Shown here piece by piece: positions 51,201 to 60,206 of a stretch of DNA of 64,000 nt (the stretch's first letter is position 1; the number at the start of each line of letters is the position of its first letter). The position numbers were made by a program, and so were the translations under genes. The notes below the pieces were generated by a model. It was given only the letters and a program-made list of their open reading frames with translations. It searched no databases and was not told the DNA's origin. Source of the stretch: Pelagimonas sp017744045 (lineage in GTDB: Bacteria > Pseudomonadota > Alphaproteobacteria > Rhodobacterales > Rhodobacteraceae); NCBI RefSeq assembly GCF_017744045.1, contig NZ_JAGHRD010000002.1. One strand, given 5' to 3'.

Positions 51201-51376
51201 AGGGTTCGAATCCAACAGCTAAGAGTTCCTATTGTGTCATAAATGGTTAGCGCGAGAACTGCGGCCCACAACCGTCATTTTTGGCACAAAGACGACATCG
51301 CCTATCCTGTGAGTGCTCTCAGGAACAATATGCGAAACTTTTTCCCGGTTGCGACATCTCTGGTCATTCTTGACTT

Positions 51377-51407
51377 TTGTCCTTTTTTCTTGGCCGCGCC
51401 CTATATA
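51377..51407 (+). promoter_or_regulatory. Candidate promoter of ccmI
   Basis: TTGTCC (51377-51382), 19-base spacer, TATATA (51402-51407), about 30 bases before the ccmI start. TTGACT at 51370 is a closer -35 match but too far from TATATA. Weak support. Confidence 0.25.
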
Positions 51408-51437
51408 GATCGGGGGTGAACCCATGGAGGCTTATTG

Positions 51438-52676
51438 ATGTTCTGGATCCTCACTGGCGCTTTGGCACTGGTTTTGACGCTGCTCTTGCTCATCGCGTTG
51501 TTGCGCGGCAATCGGGATACCGGACCGGCAGAGGCCTTTGATTTGCAGGTCTATCGCGACCAGCTGCGCGAGATTGAAAAAGACGCGGCGCGTGGGTCGA
51601 TCCCCGAGGATGAGGCCGCCCGTCTCAAGATCGAGATCTCGCGCCGTATTTTGGCGGCGGATGCCGCGGCGCAAAAGGGCAGCGAAGAGGCCGGCAAAGC
51701 CGGGGTGGCCAGCTATGTCATGGGCGCTCTGGTTGCGGCGACGATCCTGGGCGGCGGCTTTGCGCTTTATATGAAACTGGGTCAGCCCGGCACGCCGGAT
51801 CAGCCGCTGACGCAGCGTTTGGCTGAGGCGCAGCAATTGCGTGACAACCGCATGTCACAGGAGGAGGCCGAGGCCAAAATCCCGGCACAAGCCCCCGTGC
51901 AAGCCCCTGACGAATATATGAAGCTCGTGGAACAACTGCGCGAAGCAGTCGAAGAGCGCCCAGATGATGTTCGCGGTCTGACGCTTTTGGCTGGCAGCGA
52001 GGCCAACCTGGGCAATTACCGCCGCTCTTATGAGCTGCAAAAGAAAATCGCCGAACTGCTGGGCGACAAGGCCGGGGCCAAGACCTTTACCGATATCGCG
52101 GATATGATGATCATCGCTGCCGGTGGTTATGTCTCGCCCGAAGCGCAAGTCGAGCTGGAAAAGGCTCTGGCGCTGGATCCCAATGATGGGGTGGCGCGGT
52201 TCTATGGCGGGTTGCTGATGGCGCAAACTGGGCGTCCCGATATCGCCTTTCAGATCTGGGATCGTTTGTTGCGCGCCAGCCGCCCCGATGCCCCCTGGGT
52301 TGGACCGATCCGGGCGCAGATCGAGGAACTGGCCTTTCGCGCTGGGGTGACGCGCTACCAACTGCCGCCCCTGCCCGAAAGCCATGACGCGCCCAGTGGC
52401 CCATCTGCTGATGACGTCGCCGCCGCAGCCGAGATGACGCCAGAGGAACGTCAGGAGATGATACGCGGCATGGTCGAAGGCCTCTCAACCCGTCTTGCCG
52501 AAGAAGGCGGGCCAGCCTCGGACTGGGCGCGTTTGATTGGGGCGCTGGCGGTTTTGGGTGAACAGGATCGTGCCAAGGCCATCTATGGTGAAGCGCGCAC
52601 GGTCTTTGCCGAGAAACCTGAGCTATTGAAACAGATCGACGCCGCCGCCAATCGCGCTGGCCTGACTTCCGAATAA
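51438..52676 (+). CDS. ccmI: Cytochrome c biogenesis protein CcmI
   Basis: 412 residues. Two N-terminal membrane spans (about 1-22 and 95-115) bracket a charged cytoplasmic loop with LQVYRDQLREIEKDAARGSIPEDEA, followed by a periplasmic TPR region that chaperones apocytochrome c to the haem ligase CcmF/H. Start ATG 51438 has GGAGG seven bases upstream. It is separated from other ccm genes here. Its stop is followed by the strong inverted repeat in front of ruvX. Confidence 0.93.
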   Translation: MFWILTGALALVLTLLLLIALLRGNRDTGPAEAFDLQVYRDQLREIEKDAARGSIPEDEAARLKIEISRRILAADAAAQKGSEEAGKAGVASYVMGALVAATILGGGFALYMKLGQPGTPDQPLTQRLAEAQQLRDNRMSQEEAEAKIPAQAPVQAPDEYMKLVEQLREAVEERPDDVRGLTLLAGSEANLGNYRRSYELQKKIAELLGDKAGAKTFTDIADMMIIAAGGYVSPEAQVELEKALALDPNDGVARFYGGLLMAQTGRPDIAFQIWDRLLRASRPDAPWVGPIRAQIEELAFRAGVTRYQLPPLPESHDAPSGPSADDVAAAAEMTPEERQEMIRGMVEGLSTRLAEEGGPASDWARLIGALAVLGEQDRAKAIYGEARTVFAEKPELLKQIDAAANRAGLTSE

Positions 52677-52697
52677 TACCGGCACCGATCCGCGCCC

Positions 52698-52748
52698 GGC
52701 CCTTTTCAAGCGCCGGGGCGGGCGGGTGGGCGGTGCTTGAAAAGGGCC
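52698..52748 (+). promoter_or_regulatory. Long stem that includes the ruvX ribosome binding site
   Basis: GGCCCTTTTCAAGC (52698-52711) is exactly complementary to 52735-52748, with further GC pairs inside the loop. The right arm contains AAAAGGG, the only ribosome-binding-type sequence in front of ATG 52752. The stem could shut ruvX translation or end the ccmI mRNA, though no T-run follows. Confidence 0.6.
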
Positions 52749-52751
52749 TGC

Positions 52752-53228
52752 ATGACCATGATCCACGAAGATATCGCCGAGTTTGCCGCTACCCTGCCGC
52801 CGATGCGGGCCTTGGCGGGCTTGGATCTGGGGACCAAGACCATTGGTGTGGCCGTCTCCGACAGCCTACTCAGCTCTGCAACGCCCCTGGAAACCATCAA
52901 GCGCAAGAAATTCACCCGGGATGCCGAGCAGTTGCTGGCGATTCTGAAAAACCGCGACATTGCCGGGATTGTGCTGGGCCTGCCGCGCAACATGGACGGG
53001 AGCGAAGGTGCACGCTGCCAATCCACCCGTGCCTTTGCGCGCAATTTCTCGCGTCTTTGGGACGGGCCCATCACCTTTTGGGACGAGCGGCTGAGCACCG
53101 TTGCCGCAGAACGCGCGCTTTTAGAGGCAGATACGTCACGAAAACGTCGCTCTGAGGTTATCGACCATGTCGCTGCCTCCTATATCCTGCAAGGAGCGCT
53201 GGACAGATTGCGCCATCTCGGAGGCTGA
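52752..53228 (+). CDS. ruvX: RuvX/YqgF RNase-H-fold nuclease (Holliday junction resolvase-like)
   Basis: 158 residues. Motif GLDLGTKTIGVAVSD holds the first catalytic aspartate, IVLGLPRNMDGSEG the second strand, and FWDERLSTVAAERALL plus the final VIDHVAASYIL the other acidic residues. YqgF-family proteins act in 16S rRNA end processing and recombination. ATG 52752 is preferred; ATG 52758 and TTG 52737 are in frame. Its start region is masked by a long hairpin; a DUF1289 gene follows one base after its stop. Confidence 0.92.
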   Translation: MTMIHEDIAEFAATLPPMRALAGLDLGTKTIGVAVSDSLLSSATPLETIKRKKFTRDAEQLLAILKNRDIAGIVLGLPRNMDGSEGARCQSTRAFARNFSRLWDGPITFWDERLSTVAAERALLEADTSRKRRSEVIDHVAASYILQGALDRLRHLGG

Positions 53229-53229
53229 C

Positions 53230-53478
53230 GTGGCAAAGGATCAAGACAAGAACAAGGTTTGGAAACGGGACGAAATCGAAAGCCCGTGCATTCAGATCTG
53301 CGTCGTGCACCCCGAAGCCCGCATCTGCACCGGCTGCCTGCGCAGCATTGACGAGATCACGTCCTGGTCAAAGATGAGCCATGAAGAGCGCAGCGACATC
53401 ATGGCCGCGCTCCCCGAACGCAAATCCCTGCTGACCAAGCGGCGCGGTGGCCGCAAGGCGCGCTTGGCAAAAGGCTGA
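53230..53478 (+). CDS. DUF1289 protein
   Basis: 82 residues from GTG 53230, which has GGAGG six bases upstream. The core SPCIQICVVHPEARICTGC with four cysteines and LRSIDEITSWSKMSHEERSDIMAALPER is the DUF1289 signature, probably a small zinc or Fe-S protein. The C-terminus is basic (KRRGGRKAR). It is coupled to ruvX by position. Function unknown. Confidence 0.88.
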   Translation: MAKDQDKNKVWKRDEIESPCIQICVVHPEARICTGCLRSIDEITSWSKMSHEERSDIMAALPERKSLLTKRRGGRKARLAKG

Positions 53479-53480
53479 AT

Positions 53481-54872
53481 TTAGGGCTGCAGGTCTGGCT
53501 CCCAGCCATCAATGGTGACCGCCACATTGGCCGCGCTGAATCCGCTGGCGACACCGCCATCGATCCGCGCCAAGGTCAGCGTACCACTGCCATGTTCGAC
53601 CTGAACCAGCACATCGCCGGTCAACCCATCAGGGGTGATGATGATATCACCGCTGGGCTGGCCAGCACCGCCAAATTCGTTATCCCACAGGGTGATTTGC
53701 AAAACGTCGGCATCGGCTCCGGTGGTGGTGAAATCGGTGACCCGCATTGTCGCTTCGCCACCCGGCTCACCAAGCTCGAAATAGGTGTTGACGTGGAACA
53801 CATCCGATCCGGCCCCGCCTGTGGCGATTGAGTTGCCGAAATTGTTGATCAGAATGTCTTCGCCATCACCGCCGAAAAGGGCATCGGTTCCCAGACCACC
53901 GCGCAAAACATCATCGCCGGTTCCGCCGGACAGGACGTCATTGCCTTCGTCGCCCCAAAGGATGTCATTCCCGCCATTGCCAAGCAGAGTGTCATCGCCC
54001 TCGCCGCCATGCAGCGTATCCGCCCCCTCTTGGGAGTCCGGAGTTGTGTCTGAGACGTCGCCGCTCAGGTGATCATTCCCGGCCCCCCCAACAACACTGT
54101 CAGCGCCAAGGCCACCAATCAATGTATCATCCGCGTGACCTGCTGTCAGAAGGTCGTCACCTTCGCCACCATCCAAAGTGTCAGAGTTCCGGTCTTCGAT
54201 ATAGTCATTGATAGCCAGGCTATCGTCCCCGGTCCCGCCTTGCAGGATATTGAACCCGGCTGCGGCGCGCAGATCGTCATCCCCATCACCGCCAAACAAC
54301 ACGTTGTTGCCGGTTGCACCGTTCACATAATCATTGCCGTCGCCGCCATCCAGCGTGTCACCGCCTTCGCCGCCATTCAGTGTGTCATCACCGATCTCGC
54401 CCAGCAGGGAATCATCGCCCTCACTGCCTCTGATAAAGTCCGGACCATTTCCACCAAAAACAGTGTCATTGCCGTCCTGACCATCAATGCGATCATCATT
54501 GGAGCCGCCATGAATTTCATCATCGCCATTGCCACCCAGCAGACGGTCTTCGCCAAGGTTGCCATAAATCGTGTCATCACCATCGCCACCGCGAATGGTG
54601 TCTGCGCCGCCATTGCCGGTGATGCTATCATCGCCACCGGCCCCATCGACAATATCATCGCCATAAAGCGCCTGAATGGTGTCGTCCCCATCGGTGCCAT
54701 CAATCGTATCGGCACCGTTGCTCGGCTCAATGGGATCATCAGGTGTAGGTGTATCGCCCGAGCTATCGCCGTCATCATCACTGTCACCATCGCCATTGCC
54801 GATCAGCACTGACATCATCAACAACGGGAAAAGAGCAAGAAACCAAGCCATAGCCACCTCGAAATTAGACAT
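53481..54872 (-). CDS. RTX-repeat calcium-binding protein with N-terminal membrane helix
   Basis: 463 residues. An N-terminal hydrophobic helix (MAWFLALFPLLMMSVLI) is followed by an Asp-rich stretch (GDGDSDDDGDSSGD) and then some 25-30 glycine-rich nonapeptides of GGxGxDxLx type (about 60-370), which bind calcium and fold outside the cell. The last 100 residues form a non-repeat beta domain. Type I-secreted RTX proteins normally lack an N-terminal helix, so it may be membrane-held or exported another way. No hlyB/hlyD genes are near. The start is ATG 54872. Confidence 0.88.
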   Translation of the reverse strand: MSNFEVAMAWFLALFPLLMMSVLIGNGDGDSDDDGDSSGDTPTPDDPIEPSNGADTIDGTDGDDTIQALYGDDIVDGAGGDDSITGNGGADTIRGGDGDDTIYGNLGEDRLLGGNGDDEIHGGSNDDRIDGQDGNDTVFGGNGPDFIRGSEGDDSLLGEIGDDTLNGGEGGDTLDGGDGNDYVNGATGNNVLFGGDGDDDLRAAAGFNILQGGTGDDSLAINDYIEDRNSDTLDGGEGDDLLTAGHADDTLIGGLGADSVVGGAGNDHLSGDVSDTTPDSQEGADTLHGGEGDDTLLGNGGNDILWGDEGNDVLSGGTGDDVLRGGLGTDALFGGDGEDILINNFGNSIATGGAGSDVFHVNTYFELGEPGGEATMRVTDFTTTGADADVLQITLWDNEFGGAGQPSGDIIITPDGLTGDVLVQVEHGSGTLTLARIDGGVASGFSAANVAVTIDGWEPDLQP

Positions 54873-54900
54873 GCAGCTTGTAAAACTCGTTCAACAATAA

Positions 54901-54914
54901 ATCAATTTTTTGAT
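54901..54914. promoter_or_regulatory. Palindrome ATCAA-TTTT-TTGAT upstream of the RTX gene
   Basis: It lies 29 bases upstream of the RTX start codon, overlapping the likely promoter region. The half-sites face outward, opposite to an FNR box, so it would serve some other regulator. Confidence 0.3.
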
Positions 54915-55047
54915 GAGATTGGTCAAAAGTTAACGACAATTGCCCAAAAGAGTGAGGCATTGTTTTCTGTAGAAATAGAAATGTGCCTCATTTCAAAGCG
55001 CTAAGGTTCAGGCGCTGAAACGGACCTTCGCCAGATTCGAACGATCT

Positions 55048-55866
55048 TTAGCCCCAAACAGCCTGTCGCAGCATATTCAGGCCAACGATCAACAAGAAGA
55101 TCCCGAAAATCCGCTTCAGGGATTTCGCCGGCAAGGAGTGCGCCAGGCGCGCGCCAATTGGTGCGGTGATCAAGGTCATGGATACCGCAATGGCAAAGGC
55201 GGGCACATTGACCGCGCCTAGGGTAAAGGGCGGAGCGGCTTCGGTTTTCAGAAACAGAAAGCCAATGACTGACGGCACTGCAATCAACACGCCAAACCCA
55301 GCGGCGGTCGCGACGGCACGATGCATGGGGACATTGAACAAGGTCATCAAAGGCACGCCAAAGCTGCCCCCGCCAATGCCCATCAGCACCGACATGAACC
55401 CGACACTGGGCGATAATGCGGCGCGGGTTGCGCCGGTTGGCATGTCCGACCCGATCCGCCAACTGTCTTTGCCAAAGGCCAGATACAGCCCGATCACGCC
55501 AGCTAGCAGGCCAAAGATGACTTCTAAAGCGTCGGATTTCAGCCCCGCCGCAACGACCACGCCCAGGATCGCCCCAATCACGATGCCCGGTGCCCAGGAC
55601 CGCAAAATGCTCCAATCCACAGCCCCGCGTTTGTTATGCGCCTGAACCGAGCGCAAAGAGGTCAAGATGATTGTCCCCAGGGATGTGGCCAGACAGACCT
55701 GCATCAGCATGGGGCCATCGTACCCCAGCCAACTGAAAATATAAAAGAAAACCGGAACCAGAACGATCCCACCGCCGACCCCCAAAAGACCAGCCAGGAT
55801 TCCGGCAAAGCCGGACGCAACCAACAGCAACGCAAGGAGCGGCAAAAGTGTCATAATATCGGGCAT
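55048..55866 (-). CDS. TauE/SafE family membrane permease
   Basis: 272 residues with about eight spans. GILAGLLGVGGGIVLVPVFFYI in the first half and MGIGGGSFGVPLMTLFN in the second are the duplicated family motif. Members export sulfite, sulfoacetate or similar anions. Its start overlaps the dusA stop (TGATG), so it is translated with dusA despite no obvious functional link. Confidence 0.88.
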   Translation of the reverse strand: MPDIMTLLPLLALLLVASGFAGILAGLLGVGGGIVLVPVFFYIFSWLGYDGPMLMQVCLATSLGTIILTSLRSVQAHNKRGAVDWSILRSWAPGIVIGAILGVVVAAGLKSDALEVIFGLLAGVIGLYLAFGKDSWRIGSDMPTGATRAALSPSVGFMSVLMGIGGGSFGVPLMTLFNVPMHRAVATAAGFGVLIAVPSVIGFLFLKTEAAPPFTLGAVNVPAFAIAVSMTLITAPIGARLAHSLPAKSLKRIFGIFLLIVGLNMLRQAVWG

Positions 55867-56888
55867 CAGGCTGCGGCCTCTTTCATTGCGTTTATGGCGT
55901 GCAGGACAATTTCGGGGCCTGCGCCTTCTTTGGTTGCCTCGGTGGAAAGAACCTGGCGCCAGCGGCGCGCTCCGGGCTGACCGGCAAACAGGCCCAGCAT
56001 ATGTCTGGTGATCTGATGCAAACGGCCGCCTTTGCTGAGGTGCCGTTCGATATAGTGCAGCATGTCAGCGATCACTTGATCCTGCGTGGTGGCATGATCA
56101 ATCCCAAAGATGCGTTGATCAGCCTGGGCAAGCACCTGCCACGGCTGATGGTAGGCCGCGCGCCCAATCATCACCCCATCCAGCCCCTTGTCCAACAAGG
56201 CGCAAGCCGTGTCCAAATCCTCAATACCGCCATTGATCGACAGATGAAGTTGGGGAAAGGCCTGTTTCATTTGCAAAACCAGATCGTAATCCAGCGGCGG
56301 AATATCGCGGTTTTCCTTGGGGCTGAGCCCCTGCAACCAGGCCTTGCGCGCGTGTATCGTCACCCGCTCGCAACCCGCCTTGGCGATGTGCTCCAGAAAA
56401 TCGGGCAAAACCTCCTGCGGGTTTTGTTCGTCCACACCGATGCGGCATTTTACCGTCACCTCGACATCGACCGCCTCTTTCATGGCCGCTACACAGTCCG
56501 CCACCAATTGCGGGTGTTTCATCAAGACCGCGCCAAAGGTGCCCGATTGCACGCGATCAGACGGGCAGCCGCAATTGAGATTGATCTCGTCATAACCGGC
56601 TTGCGCCCCCAAGCGCGCCGCCTGAGCCAGTTCCAGAGGGTCCGACCCGCCTAACTGCAAGGCGACGGGGTGCTCTTCGGCATTGAAGTCCAACAGATGA
56701 AGCGCCCCACCACGCACCAGCGCCGGTGCCGTCACCATTTCGGTATAAAGCAGTGTCTGCGTCGAAATCAGCCGGTGGAAAAAGCGACAATTCCTGTCGG
56801 TCCAATCCATCATGGGTGCCACGCTTAAACGCGCGCTTTCACGAAGGGTCAAACTGATTTCTTTGTCCTGAGACTTGCGCCAAGTCAT
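55866..56888 (-). CDS. dusA: tRNA dihydrouridine synthase A
   Basis: A 340-residue FMN enzyme that reduces uridines in the tRNA D-loop. The N-terminal VAPMMDWTDRNCRFFHRL and YTEMVTA segments, the catalytic cysteine motif NLNCGCPSDRV (C108), and SINGGIEDL with GVMIGRAAYHQPW are DusA features. The start is ATG 56888. The 198 bases between it and the GGDEF-EAL gene end hold no clear gene. Confidence 0.94.
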   Translation of the reverse strand: MTWRKSQDKEISLTLRESARLSVAPMMDWTDRNCRFFHRLISTQTLLYTEMVTAPALVRGGALHLLDFNAEEHPVALQLGGSDPLELAQAARLGAQAGYDEINLNCGCPSDRVQSGTFGAVLMKHPQLVADCVAAMKEAVDVEVTVKCRIGVDEQNPQEVLPDFLEHIAKAGCERVTIHARKAWLQGLSPKENRDIPPLDYDLVLQMKQAFPQLHLSINGGIEDLDTACALLDKGLDGVMIGRAAYHQPWQVLAQADQRIFGIDHATTQDQVIADMLHYIERHLSKGGRLHQITRHMLGLFAGQPGARRWRQVLSTEATKEGAGPEIVLHAINAMKEAAA

Positions 56889-57086
56889 CGTTGCTCATGC
56901 GTCTTTCTATTGGCCTGCGGATCAGGGTTTCCAAGGGTGGTACTGCGCGCGACAGCTCTCAAAAGGTGTTTTAGCGGTCACGTTTCGTCGCAGCGCGGCC
57001 TATGTGGCATATTCTTGCACCGAAAGGAAAGCATCTTGACCTCGTTTGGAATGGGCAAGACCGGGCGACGGGCCCGTTTCCTGTCT

Positions 57087-59906
57087 CTACGCCTCCAGTT
57101 TCCCTAGAACGCCGCCCTGCAGGTCATCGCATAAGAGGCGTTTTTCAGACAGGCTAAGAAACGCGTCGCGTGACAGGGCTTTCGAAAACAAAAAGCCCTG
57201 CCCCAAAGCGCAGCCTCGTCTCTGAAAGAACGTCAATTGTTCCTTACGTTCGATGCCCTCGGCGATGGCCTTGCTGCCCAACCTGGCCGAGAGGCCCAGT
57301 ATGGTTTCGCAAAGCCCCGCCGCCCGCGCGCTTTCCGGTGCGTTCTGGGCAAATTCCCGGTCGATTTTGAGGTAATCAAATTCGTTGTTCAGGAAATAGA
57401 GTAAGCTGGAATAACCTGCGCCGAAATCGTCCAAAGCGACCTCGACCCCTGCAGCCCGGAAAGAACGCAGCGTCGCCAAAGTGAATGGGGTGGGATCAAG
57501 CAAGGCGGCTTCGGTTATCTCGACCACAATTGATCCGGTCGCAGGCGCGTTTGCCTTAATGTATTCCGGCCAATTCAGCCCCTTGCCGTGTTCGCGGGCA
57601 CCAAGTTCTTTGGGGGAATGATTGACGCATACTTTGAACCCCGGCCCGAAACGATCCACAAACGCACTCAGGTCAGAACACGCGTTGCGAAGCCCGATAT
57701 CGCCCACCTCGATCATCAAACCGGCCTCTTCGACAAAGTGTAAAAACCGGTCCGGGGTCAGCAATCCAAATTCTGGGTGGTTCCAGCGCAGCAAGGCTTC
57801 GCCCATGACAATGCGCCCGGTTTTCAGGTCGATTATCGGCTGGTAGAACAGTTCGAATTCGTCAAATTCCAACGCCCGGTGCAGATCATCAAGCATCCGC
57901 AAACGGTGGGCGTTTTGGGACCCGATATCATGTGTAAAGTGACGGATACAGCCGCCCCCCGCCGCCTTGGCGGAATACATCGCTTGATCGGCCGCGCTTA
58001 ACAGTGACTGCGGTGTGACGGCGTCATCCGGGCAATGTGCAATGCCGATCGAGGCCGAAATCTGCACGCAATCCTGGCCAATATTGAACGGGTGATGCAT
58101 GGCCTCAAGAATACGGCGTGCGACCGGTTCGGTTCGCAAGACGGCTTCTTCGCCGCGCAACAGGACGACAAATTCATCCCCGGCATGACGCGCAACAAAA
58201 TCAACGCTTTGAATGGCGCTGCGCAGCCGTTGCGCAACCAGCTTTAGCAACCCATCCCCGATAGCATGACCCAGCTTGTCATTGACCTTTTTCAACCCAT
58301 CCAGATCGACGAACATCAAAACCAAGGGGCGATCCGACTGTCTGGACAAGCTGACAGCGTTTTCCACTTCTAAGGTCAGGCTGGCGCGATTTGGCAGCCG
58401 CGTCAAAAAATCGGTTCGCGCTTGCAACAGGATCTTTTCCCGCGCGCGTTTGAGCTCGGAAATATTGCGCACCACAAGAACCGCTTCGTCTCGTGATGAA
58501 ATGTCCCTCAGCCGGGCCTCAAAATCTGTCTTTCGCCCGCGTATCTCCAGATCATATTCCCAGGTTCTGGGTTTTCGATCCTTCAGAAACTGCGCCATAT
58601 TCAACTCGTAGAATTCCAGCGCTGATCCGCCCAGAACATCAGACACTTTGCGCCCAAGGAACTGTTCGGGGGGCAGCAAAAGGTCCTCTCTGTCTGAGGC
58701 GCGATAGTCCAAAATCACCCCATCCCCGCTGAGACGGAAATAAGTGTCTGGCAAGGCGTCCAGCAGGGCCTGCATTTGCTGACGACGCTCGCTTTCCATC
58801 TCTTCGGCGGTCTGGCGCGCCTTGGATATCCGGCGAAAACTGCCAGAAATAGTTTCAAAATCCTTGATCTTGGCGGCCTGCTGTTCCAGCGTCAGGTTTT
58901 CGCCAAACCCCGCCTCAAACCGTTCGATTGTCCGGGTCAGTGCCTCCATTGGGCGCAAGACCTGACGTTCCAGCAAGCGAAATGCCATGGCACTGATCAG
59001 AGCGACAAGCCCCAACAGCCCCGCCAAGCGAATGACCGTGGTTTGTCGGGCCGAGGCCAGCGCCGCGTCCAAGGGAAACCCGAGTGTAACGGTCACCGGA
59101 AGCCCATCCCCATCCTCGAACAAGACCCGCTGGGTCAGCACCCGTAACCGGCCATCCGTGCCTCGGACAAGGTCGGGATTGCCGCGATCAGCCTGCCGCC
59201 CAAGGAGGCCAAGCTGGCGGTGATCCTGTCCCAACATCTCGGGATCGGGTGGGAAAATAGCGACGATCCGGCCGCTGGCGTCGGTAATCGTCGCAACCGC
59301 ATCCTTGGGCACATCGGCCCGCTCAAGGCTGGCGCTCCACCATTCCAACCCCAAAACAGCGACGGCGGCACCAATCGGGTCACGTTGCCCCTCTGGAATG
59401 ACGGGGTAGGAAAAATTCACACTGACATGCTTTGTGACCCTGTCAGTTTGAAACGTGCCAACCGCAAAATCCTTTTTGTCGATTGCTTTGCGGAAATAAG
59501 GACGGTCCTTGACATTAACATCTGCAATCAATGGCAACGCGCTGCAATGCAACTCCCCATCCCAGCGCGGAACGCCCAGGTTTTCGTATTTGTCCGACAG
59601 TTGAAGAACCTGCGCCAGGAACACGCCGCATTGCGGTGCCATTGGGTCCTGAACTGCTTCGGACAGGGCCAGTTTTTTCAGAAAGCTCTGAGTTTCTATG
59701 ATCAAAGCCTGTTGTTTTTCAGCCAGTTGCGCAGTGATGCGCCGGGCATCATCGGAATAGCGGGCAACCTCGGCATTGTATTTCTCAATTCCAAAATAAA
59801 GGATGCCAACAGCGCTTGGGATCACGGCAAAGAGTATCAAAGCCTGCAAACGCACACGCAAAGGGCGCGTTGGTGATTTCGAAATAGAGTTCGACAGTTT
59901 AGCCAT
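57087..59906 (-). CDS. Membrane sensor with GGDEF and EAL domains
   Basis: 939 residues. Two membrane spans bracket a periplasmic Cache-type sensor (about 35-300), then a HAMP-like region, a PAS domain (about 370-500), a GGDEF domain with AGDEF near 574-578, and an EAL domain with EALLRW near 702-707, DDFGAGYSSLLY and KIDREF. The catalytic signatures of both domains look intact, so it may both make and break cyclic di-GMP. Starts: ATG 59906 is preferred, ATG 59969 is in frame and adds 21 residues; neither has a strong ribosome site. A CtrA-type box lies upstream. Confidence 0.92.
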   Translation of the reverse strand: MAKLSNSISKSPTRPLRVRLQALILFAVIPSAVGILYFGIEKYNAEVARYSDDARRITAQLAEKQQALIIETQSFLKKLALSEAVQDPMAPQCGVFLAQVLQLSDKYENLGVPRWDGELHCSALPLIADVNVKDRPYFRKAIDKKDFAVGTFQTDRVTKHVSVNFSYPVIPEGQRDPIGAAVAVLGLEWWSASLERADVPKDAVATITDASGRIVAIFPPDPEMLGQDHRQLGLLGRQADRGNPDLVRGTDGRLRVLTQRVLFEDGDGLPVTVTLGFPLDAALASARQTTVIRLAGLLGLVALISAMAFRLLERQVLRPMEALTRTIERFEAGFGENLTLEQQAAKIKDFETISGSFRRISKARQTAEEMESERRQQMQALLDALPDTYFRLSGDGVILDYRASDREDLLLPPEQFLGRKVSDVLGGSALEFYELNMAQFLKDRKPRTWEYDLEIRGRKTDFEARLRDISSRDEAVLVVRNISELKRAREKILLQARTDFLTRLPNRASLTLEVENAVSLSRQSDRPLVLMFVDLDGLKKVNDKLGHAIGDGLLKLVAQRLRSAIQSVDFVARHAGDEFVVLLRGEEAVLRTEPVARRILEAMHHPFNIGQDCVQISASIGIAHCPDDAVTPQSLLSAADQAMYSAKAAGGGCIRHFTHDIGSQNAHRLRMLDDLHRALEFDEFELFYQPIIDLKTGRIVMGEALLRWNHPEFGLLTPDRFLHFVEEAGLMIEVGDIGLRNACSDLSAFVDRFGPGFKVCVNHSPKELGAREHGKGLNWPEYIKANAPATGSIVVEITEAALLDPTPFTLATLRSFRAAGVEVALDDFGAGYSSLLYFLNNEFDYLKIDREFAQNAPESARAAGLCETILGLSARLGSKAIAEGIERKEQLTFFQRRGCALGQGFLFSKALSRDAFLSLSEKRLLCDDLQGGVLGKLEA

Positions 59907-60206
59907 GAATCTACGCTTTCGAATCCGGGTTTGGCAGTGCCAGCACAGCCCGCAGAACACCAATGACATGCAGCCGCGGCAATAGTGGTCTTAGTTCTGA
60001 AGGCCAACTTGGCCCTCACGAAAACCCGGCGGCTTTGAAACCGAAACTTATAGGCACGCGAACAAGCGCGAAAACCAAAAGAGAAACACAGCTTTGAGTA
60101 TAAAAAACAAAGCTGCGCTTTTCTAGGTTTTCAGGGAATTAACCGGGGAGGCATGTAGAAATGTCGCATTGTTAACAAAAGGTTAACAAATGACCGATTT
60201 GCATGA
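59907..60206. other. 300-base gap upstream of the GGDEF-EAL gene
   Basis: No gene seen. It contains a perfect CtrA-type box (60172-60187) and A/T-rich sequence around 60095-60130 suitable for a promoter. The end of arsJ is at its right border with no terminator that I can see. Confidence 0.5.
60172..60187 (-). promoter_or_regulatory. CtrA-type box TTAA-N7-TTAAC
   Basis: TTAACAAAAGGTTAAC on the plus strand, and symmetrically GTTAACCTTTTGTTAA on the minus strand, fits the CtrA consensus exactly. It lies about 270 bases upstream of the GGDEF-EAL start codon. Confidence 0.5.

Noticed and set aside
51203..51213. tRNA T-loop-like sequence GGTTCGAATCC
   Set aside because: No acceptor, D or anticodon arm can be built on either strand; the sequence overlaps the start region of soxB and is best explained by chance.
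53600..54700. Repeat array resembling a CRISPR in the RTX gene
   Set aside because: The periodicity is 27 bases in a coding frame for Gly/Asp nonapeptides with no spacer structure and no cas genes.
54069..54812. Ile/Ala-rich frame on the plus strand opposite the RTX repeats
   Set aside because: Its periodic composition mirrors the nonapeptide repeats on the other strand; no independent support.
54901..54914. FNR-type anaerobic box
   Set aside because: The half-sites are ATCAA...TTGAT, the reverse order of the FNR consensus TTGAT...ATCAA, so FNR control is not supported.
56910..57107. 65-codon frame between dusA and the GGDEF-EAL gene
   Set aside because: Poor start, no ribosome site at the first codon, and overlap with the end of the GGDEF-EAL gene; a shorter TTG-start peptide with AGGAAAG exists near 57038 but has no other support.
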